Shown piece by piece: positions 57,560-64,000 of a DNA stretch of 64,000 nucleotides; the first letter of the stretch is position 1; every line of letters starts with the position of its first letter. Both the position numbers and the translations under genes were made by a program. The stretch is from assembly GCA_018292915.2 (NCBI GenBank), contig JACVVK020000373.1, positions 97,501-161,500 of the forward strand, given 5' to 3'. The notes under the pieces are model-generated. The model saw only the letters and a program-made list of their open reading frames with translations, was not told the origin of the DNA and made no database searches. The DNA comes from Batillaria attramentaria. Lineage: Eukaryota > Mollusca > Gastropoda > Batillariidae.

Positions 57560-57750
57560 ACTGAAACAGGAATTGCCTATAAGTAGGCTGAAACAGGAAC
57601 TGCCTGTAAAATGAGACGAATTGCATGTAGAATGAAACAGAAATTGTGTCTAGAAAGAAACAGGAATTGCTTTAGAACAAAACAGGAATTGCCATAGAAC
57701 CAAAGAGGAATTGCCATAGAACCAAAGAGGAATTGCCTGTAGAACCTCAA
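57560..57750. repeat. minisatellite, 22-26-bp units
   Basis: Eight imperfect copies of gaaacaggaattgccatagaac; later copies are shorter and more alike. Confidence 0.85.
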
Positions 57751-58384
57751 CTGAAGTAGTTTAGTGGATAACTATCCAGTAACAAAAACTCCTACTATAG
57801 TTAACAGCAAACAGGCAGATGGGTGGTGGACATGTTTAGCAAGTTAACTGAATAAGTTATGTAGATATTAATTTAAGTACATATGGCTTTGTTGACAGCC
57901 TTCCTCGAATAGAACCCCTGTTCCACCGTGCTGCAACTACTACATGTACCACATGAACCTGTCTGGATAAAAGCTTGATGGACAAGATTGCAAGCCGAGA
58001 TGTATGCGTTCATTTGTGATGTGTGAAAAGTTATTACTTATAAATAAAACTGCTCTGTGTATGAAGAACCACACATAACCACAATAACAAAAAGCCTAAA
58101 AATGAAGTCTAAAAAAAAAAAAAAAATTAATCTAAAACTATATAGTTTGTTTTAATTACAAATAGTAAGTCCTACAAAAAGTTTCAACAAAAAAGTATAA
58201 AAATAATTATGTGTCTCTTCTTTTGGGGGCTGACTTGGTTTGCCCCCAAAGTCTCCAAAGCGAACAAAAGTTTTCCCATGAGTGTAAAAATAATGATGCT
58301 GGTAATGAAATCACCTCTCAAGCAAAATCTGGCTGTCTGATACACAACCAGACTGCAAATGTAGCACACACATACCTTCAGAAA
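57751..58384. other. spacer, nothing recognised
   Basis: AT-rich with A homopolymers near 58110; no exon or named repeat. Confidence 0.45.
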
Positions 58385-58745
58385 GAAATACTAGAACCTG
58401 AAAAGGAATGCGGCCCAAAAGACCCTTTCTGGGAGAGAAGGGAATCTGTCACCGACAAGCCAGACAGCACAACCACAATACTGAAGCCTTCCACTAATGG
58501 AACATGCCTCTACGGTTACGAGACAAGAGGAAGAATGGACCTACCAGAACCGCCCAGGTGTGGTGCTGGGGGGCAGAGGATCCCGGGGGGTCTGCCGGGG
58601 GTCGGACAGGGAGACTGACCAGTGCACAGCCTACCCTCGGGCAGCGAGATGGAGTGCTGGGAGCCACCATGAGATGGCGCACCCTGGCACACCCCAGGGT
58701 GCGTGCGTGTGCTGACTCACTGGGGGCTAGCCCACGCCCCTACCC
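58385..58745 (+). repeat. GC-rich dispersed repeat, inverted relative of 54080-54480
   Basis: Plus-strand order: cccaaaagaccctttctggg, ttccactaatgg, agtgctgggagccaccatga and gatggcgcaccctggcacac. Pairs with 54080-54480 as a 4-kb-spaced inverted repeat. Confidence 0.75.
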
Positions 58746-60314
58746 CACTCTTAAACGAACAAACAACATGCAATAATTGGAAATATAAAAGCTGCATCTT
58801 TAAACCTAACGACCAAATATGTGCACAGGTCATTCTGACATACAGGTCACCTTCAGTAAAACATGGTTCCTGGGGTCCTAATGCTAAACCTGTTGATGAA
58901 GGATGCATACATACACATATAAAAATTAATACTAAACAACTAAAACGAAAGATAGGATCTATACAATACTACTGACATTCATGTAATACTGAAGGTGACC
59001 AAAGAAATTTGGAGATCTGCAGTAATACAATGAATTTTGAATATGTTTCACTGCAAATACTTCCTGATTTTGTTGAATTTTAAAAACCAAAAATAATGGT
59101 TTGTTTTTGTTGTTGTTGTTTTTTGTTTCGTTTTTTTTTTTGTTTTTTTGCAAGATCTTCCTGATTTTGTTGAATTTTATCACACAAATCATGTTTACTG
59201 AAAGAAAAAGCATGAAAAAAATTAATCTCAATAAAGGAGAACAGCAGTAGGGCTCATGTATGCATCTTAGGGCAAAAAAATCTTTTCAAAGCGTATGTAT
59301 GTCAGAATAAGCTGTGCACACACTGAAAGATTACTTGTACATCTGTTGTGAGGGAAAATTCTGCAAGACAATAAGCCAGTCCATTCCCCCCCCCCCCCCC
59401 AAAAAAAAAAAATGTTGTATATGGTATCACTTTAAACTGAGTAAAAAATTTCAGACTTATACCAACAATTTCTTTTTTCAGTGACCGATGGGGAAATTCA
59501 GATTCCTGAATAGGATAAGTATCAGATTCAAAAGGTTGTGGGTTTGAATCACAACAGAGCCATCTTTGAAATAACTCCTGTGGTGGACTGAAGACCAAAC
59601 TCCCATCCCACCCTCTGCGATCAGAGTACCCGCATGTTTTGGAAACCTGATAAATGCTGAATGAAGACAACCCAGGACTGACTGTACACAACAGACTACC
59701 AATACCATACAAAAAGCAAATGGACTGGCTTACCTGTACTATCCCTAAAAAGGTTTCAGTGAATTTTACAGATTTGTATGAAAGCCAAAGAGATACAAAA
59801 TTTTACAAAAGCCAAAGAGATACAGTACATGAAAACAAATTAATTTTGGTAAAGGGTCCCAGTCACTATCAACTGGACAAACACCTAGGCCATAAAAATT
59901 TAACTATCAAACAGCAGATATTTCTAATGATGGACGTTTACCAAGCCAAAATACTGATTGGCATGCGGGTTATTACATTTCATGTTTCTTGGGTTTTTTT
60001 ACTTTCAGATTGAACACACACCTAATGCAGAATTTTTCCTCACAACATATGAGTGCTGCACCAAAGAACAGTAGAAGGCCATTACAAAATGTGTCTCAAC
60101 TTTTGACTAACTGCCCAAAACTGTAATGGCCTGCTGAAATTTGGAAACATAACACGAAAAAAATACATGATTTTTTAAGATTCATGAAAAAGCCAAAACC
60201 TGATTTAAGAAAAGACAAAAATAATGCACCCAAAAGAATTTTGTTTTACAAAAAGGCCAGCATACAGTTATTTTACACTGAGAATGACAAATTTTCAAGA
60301 ACATATATATTTAC
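58746..60314. other. spacer or intron, nothing recognised
   Basis: A C/A homopolymer at 59386-59413 and a fragment near 59520-59560 reminiscent of a tRNA-type B box (ggttgtgggtttgaatcaca) are the only landmarks. Confidence 0.4.
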
Positions 60315-60408
60315 CACAGTATGCAGTTTCTGAGACACTGACATATTGGTGCTGCACTGCCCACTGACACCAGGTCTGAATATATCAGGCATGATATCAG
60401 GGGGGCTA
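60315..60408 (-). CDS. candidate internal exon, unidentified gene
   Basis: Strong acceptor (cccttcccctccccag) and donor GTG|gtaaat. Phase 2 in, 0 out. Reads SPPDIMPDIFRPGVSGQCST then NMSVSQKLHTV. Protein-like, no domain recognised. Confidence 0.45.
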
Positions 60409-60459
60409 CTGGGGAGGGGAAGGGAACATAGCAACAACAATCATGATAAATGCAACTGC

Positions 60460-60648
60460 AGAAAGAAAACAACAAAATGGAATTGAAGACAGGAAAAAGG
60501 AGATGGTGGGGTGGGGAGGTATGGACTGGGGTGGGACTGGGATTTGGAGGGGTATGGGACTGGGATGGAAGGTGGAGGGATTGGAAGGGTTGTTGGCATC
60601 CGGTCAATGATCTGTAGTACATCAAACAAAATATGGCATCGTATTGAA
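60460..60648 (-). other. possible proline-rich exon
   Basis: After acceptor tgtgctccag the frame reads RCHILFDVLQIIDRMPTTLP, then Pro/Ser-rich. Incoming phase 2. No good donor was found, so the right-hand part may just be a GGGATGG-type low-complexity repeat read in reverse. Confidence 0.25.
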
Positions 60649-60820
60649 CTGGAGCACAGAATACACATAAACATACACAAAGTGCAGCATATTCAATGTG
60701 CATTTAAGTTGCAGTCTTACATCTTAAGCCTAGGGTCTTACATCCTAGGCTTACCTGAATAAAGACAATACAAAGTTGACAAAGTGTGCAAGAAAAGGTG
60801 ATGTCAAATATCAAACTCAC

Positions 60821-61208
60821 CCCATCCAGCATCAGTGCCAGGTGCAATCCAACAGCGTAGCCAACTTCCAGGGGTGTTCCGGTGGCCAAGGCCCACCTTA
60901 AGAACACTCCAGTGGCGAAGGCCCACATCTTGGGGTCCTCCACTGGCGAAGGCCCAACCCCAGGGGTTCTCCAGTGGCAAAGGCCCAACCCCAGGGGAAC
61001 TCCACTGGTGAAGGCCCACATCCAGGGGTCTTCCAGTGGCGTGGCCCATCTACAGGAGTACTCCAGTGGTGTGGCCCATCTACAGGAGTACTCCAGTGGC
61101 GTGGCCCATCTACAGGAGTACTCCAGCAGTGTGGTCCATCTCTGGGGCTACTCCAGCAGGACAGCCCACCTCCAGGGGCACTCCAATGGTGTGGCCAATC
61201 TCGGACTC
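60821..61208 (-). CDS. candidate exon swollen by a 30/31-bp minisatellite
   Basis: Good acceptor (ttctttttgattcag) before ESEIGHTIGVPLEVG and good donor GATGGG|gtgagt after YAVGLHLALMLDG. Between them lie about 11 tandem copies of a 30/31-bp unit (ctccagtggcgtggcccatctac-like on the plus strand). Some units are 31 bp, and several contain stops in the minus frame, so as it stands the exon cannot be read through. Joining the two ends directly gives a smooth peptide in one frame. Confidence 0.35.
60871..61208. repeat. 30/31-bp minisatellite, about 11 units
   Basis: The first five units (from 60871) are 31 bp and the rest 30 bp; a related pair lies at 61405-61470. The 30-bp units keep a ten-residue frame on the plus strand (GVAHLQEYSS). 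Confidence 0.9.
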
Positions 61209-61479
61209 CTGAATCAAAAAGAACATTTGGGTTACCGACAACATCCCAGGAGGGGGGTGTGGGGAGGGGAGGAGGGGCTACACTTTGACAAAAACTTTGA
61301 CAAAACTATTTGCTGCACAGTTTGGCTGGAGGTGGAGGGAGGTTGGGGGGTCCATGATGAACACTGGTGTACAGCCCATATGACTGGCTTACCAGGTGAT
61401 GACCATCAGCATGGCCCATCTCCAGGTGTTGTCCAGCGGAGTTGCCCAGTTACCCATCTCCAGGTGTCAGGTGTCAGTC

Positions 61480-62388
61480 GCGGTTAGTCTAATTTGGGTA
61501 GCAGCTATTTCAAATTTCAAAAACCAAATCGGCACACACCGTGACCGTAGACTCGACAACACAGCATACCGGCCGCTAAAAAAAAAAAAAAAAAATCCAC
61601 TGATCGCTGAGTTCTTTTGCAACGTCAGCCAGTATTACACGGGCTGAGGTTCGGGGACCACTCCAAACTGACTAAGCACAGGGGTGGTAGGGTTGTTTAA
61701 TGGAAATTATGCAGTCTTGTGAAACTGAGTCAGCGGCACGGACTAAAAGTCCAAAACAATGAAAACATTTCAACAGTTTATCGAGGTCTAGTAATTGTAG
61801 TCATTGAGTTTAGACTTACAAGGATAGTTCAGTGTAACCTGACCGGCGGCGGGACGAAAGTTAAGGGAGGCTGAGAAATACACCCCTTTCTGGTTTGGGT
61901 ATGTCCTGGTACGTAACTAGCGCCCCGGCTGTGAACTTCGGCACGGGCGGTGAGTGAGTTTTGCACGTGATTCACGTGTTGTCGTCAGTCGCCCCACCGG
62001 CAGTGTGCGGGCCGAGCTTTTCGCTCACCCCGTGCTCAGTATCAGAGAGAGACTGAAACTGTCGTCTGCCTTTTGCACACTGCAATTATCAAGGCAGTGC
62101 ATGGCCAGTGTTTGACAAAAAATACATAGCCGGTCACTGAGTTACAGTTGTACATTAACGCAACAAAACATGACTTTGAAATAAATCATAGTGTCAAGTT
62201 TACTGAAATCACTCGGTCACACTTTAAATGAAGGCCGGCATAGGCAACTCAGTTACAGTCACTGTTTTCGTCTCTCCGTCCGGGGTATCTCTCCTATAGT
62301 TTAACAAGGACTGAAGATCGAAAAAAAAAAAAAGGTCTGCGCACCAAATCTTTTATCCTTGTGAAATAAAGTTTCGTTTGTTCATTCG

Positions 62389-62424
<36 letters not shown>

Positions 62425-64000
62425 AACAAACTGACAATGGATGGGGGCAAGGACGGAGGGGGTTATCAGTCATTAGGGCCGTAGGCTTTGCCGGTGTTCA
62501 ATTGTAAACTTGAAATGTGCTGCTTTTTGCATATTTCTGCTTTGTTTTCGTTGACCTATTTTTGTGGGGGAGGCGGACTGAGGGACTTCATCAAGGCCCC
62601 CTCCCCCCCTCCCCTCCCCTCCCACCCCACCCCACCCCACCCCACGCCGCGTCGCCCTTTCCACCCACCCCTTCACGTCAGTATATGAGTTGTCGTCCCC
62701 CGGCCGGCCGCTCCTCAGTGCTGCAGTGATAGGCGTGGCCGGCGTGCCGTCACGGTTTGTCCATGAGATGGCCTACAGCCGCTACCAGTTCATCAAGGCC
62801 ACAACTGACTAAACTAGCTAGGTTCACAATGGCCAGTGGTCATCTTATTGTTTTTTGTAGTTTTTTTTTTAAACTGTGATCTACAGATATCCCCACGTTC
62901 ATTCTGTTACCGTAACTCATCCCTTTTTTATCAGTGTCTTTTTATAAATTCAGTGTAGCCCTTGATTTATCCCGTTTTAAATAATAAACACATCCGATTT
63001 CAGTGTAAAAACCGGCTGGGGCTTATGATAGGATGCCGCATTTACTGCCGGAATACCGCTCAGCTTAAGTTTACGCCGGACCCCTCAGGCTCTTGAATCT
63101 GAATAAACTTGACTGATACAACAAAAGTGTACATGTGCTATTTTATCAGTTATCTATATTATAAAATAAATTTTAACACTTATTCTCAAGTACTGACAAG
63201 CCGGTACTCTTACCTGTGTCGCACCATGATACGGCCGGGTCAGTACATGTTTAGTTCTCATGTGTCAGCCGGCATAGTCCCGGCTCAGTGAGTCTCGTCG
63301 CTGCACACGTGACTGAAAATTCTTAAACTTTTAAACTAACTTGAAATATTTACCCTATTTTAGCGGAACAACACCGCGTCCTCAATCGCCTCTCCGAGCG
63401 GCGGGGAGGAGCCTCACTGAAGCGGATTGACTGATCAATGGTCATCATCATCTTCATCACTGGGTTTGTCCGGGCCTAGTAATATGATTTTCGCGGACAC
63501 TGACGTCTTCTTTTCACTGTGAAGTCGCGAACAATCCGGGGGTTCAGTTTTTTCGCGACTCAGTGACAAAGCCGGGGTTTTTTTTTCGCGAAAAAAAAAA
63601 CAAACAACAACCCAAAACCATCATTTTTTTTTCCTTACATGCTAAATGCAGAAGCTCTTGAACTGTGATAAACACGTACAACTTGAACCAGTAACAACCA
63701 ATGATTCTCAGTCGGCAGTGAAAAAAAAAAACCGACTGAAAAGACTGAAGACTTTGAACTCACAGTGGCGATACTACGTCACAACACATCAGTGAGGTGG
63801 GAGCAAAAATACCGATAGTTGGTCCCAAAGTGTACAAATTACTCCACGAAAGGGACACGGTTGTGGACTTTTGAATGAATGAGCGTTCGTTTCGAAGAAA
63901 CTCATGAGTGCTATGAACCCAAACGGCGTGTGCATATCGCCTACAGTCGCCACAAACTCGACCGGGAAACGGCCGTTTTGCTCAGTGCAGAATTTGAAAA
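61480..64000. other. CpG-containing region without identified gene
   Basis: Contains a (CT)n at 62395-62422, a C-rich stretch at 62600-62645, and several TTCGCGA motifs at 63490-63600. It could hold the promoter and 5' UTR of the minus-strand candidate gene. No first exon can be defended. Confidence 0.35.
63578..63599. promoter_or_regulatory. 22-bp perfect palindrome with CGCG centre
   Basis: Nine T, CGCG, nine A. Nearby ttcgcga at 63552-63558, tcgcgaac near 63526 and ttcgcgg near 63489. E2F-type and TCGCGA promoter motifs look like this, but no factor can be assigned from sequence alone. Confidence 0.4.

Noticed and set aside
60882..61487. 201-codon plus-strand frame with ten-residue repeats
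   Set aside because: Translation of the 30/31-bp minisatellite; units of 31 bp would break any repeat protein, and no splice or start support exists.
1..64000. CRISPR array, bacterial operons or phage genes
   Set aside because: None present; gene structure is clearly eukaryotic and the tandem repeats lack unique spacers of uniform length.

Overview
This is eukaryotic nuclear DNA from an animal. Its genes have many short exons separated by kilobase-scale introns with GT..AG borders. Introns and spacers are crowded with CA/GT microsatellites, tRNA-derived SINEs, small terminal-inverted-repeat elements and minisatellites. The conserved genes (an FHAD1-type FHA/coiled-coil protein, a NECAP endocytic adaptor and a FADD-like death-domain adaptor) and the repeat style suggest a marine invertebrate. 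A mollusc is my best guess, but that is inference, not proof.

Layout. (1) 890-27814, minus strand: 23 exons of an FHAD1-like gene, phase-consistent from the ATG (1260 codons seen). An N-terminal FHA domain is followed by a Q/P-rich linker and a long coiled coil; the 3' end lies beyond the left edge. (2) 32151-36422, minus strand: a complete seven-exon NECAP gene (290 aa) ending in WVQF. (3) 36930-41550, plus strand: a five-exon gene with a C-terminal FADD-like death domain. It is head-to-head with NECAP over about 0.5 kb. A 1-kb Mutator-like element with a 10-bp target duplication sits in its first intron, and its middle carries two compensating frame breaks. (4) 44.0-46.95 kb, plus strand: an unrecognised, partly duplicated and decayed coding-like region with a 50-base C tract and one intact 126-codon ORF. 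(5) 48835-49955, plus strand: a small two-exon ORF whose stop codon is supplied by a 1.07-kb inverted-repeat element. That element is built of tandem units rich in TCAAGGTCA. (6) 52.3-61.2 kb, minus strand: several isolated exon-like segments with good splice signals, probably one or two unidentified genes, in a region of minisatellites, SINE-tail arrays and an inverted duplicated repeat. (7) 61.7-64 kb: no exon I can defend; it holds a CpG-containing stretch and a cluster of TCGCGA motifs.

Function. The identified genes are unrelated in pathway: clathrin/AP-2 endocytosis (NECAP), probable death-domain signalling, and an FHA coiled-coil protein. The main interest lies in the mobile DNA. Several insertions have intact target duplications. 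Two paralogous intronic repeats hold different insertions and give each other's empty site, and both copies end at splice acceptors of the FHAD1-like gene. One insertion truncates a reading frame. A SINE tail has become a tandem array, and a minisatellite appears to have grown inside an exon.
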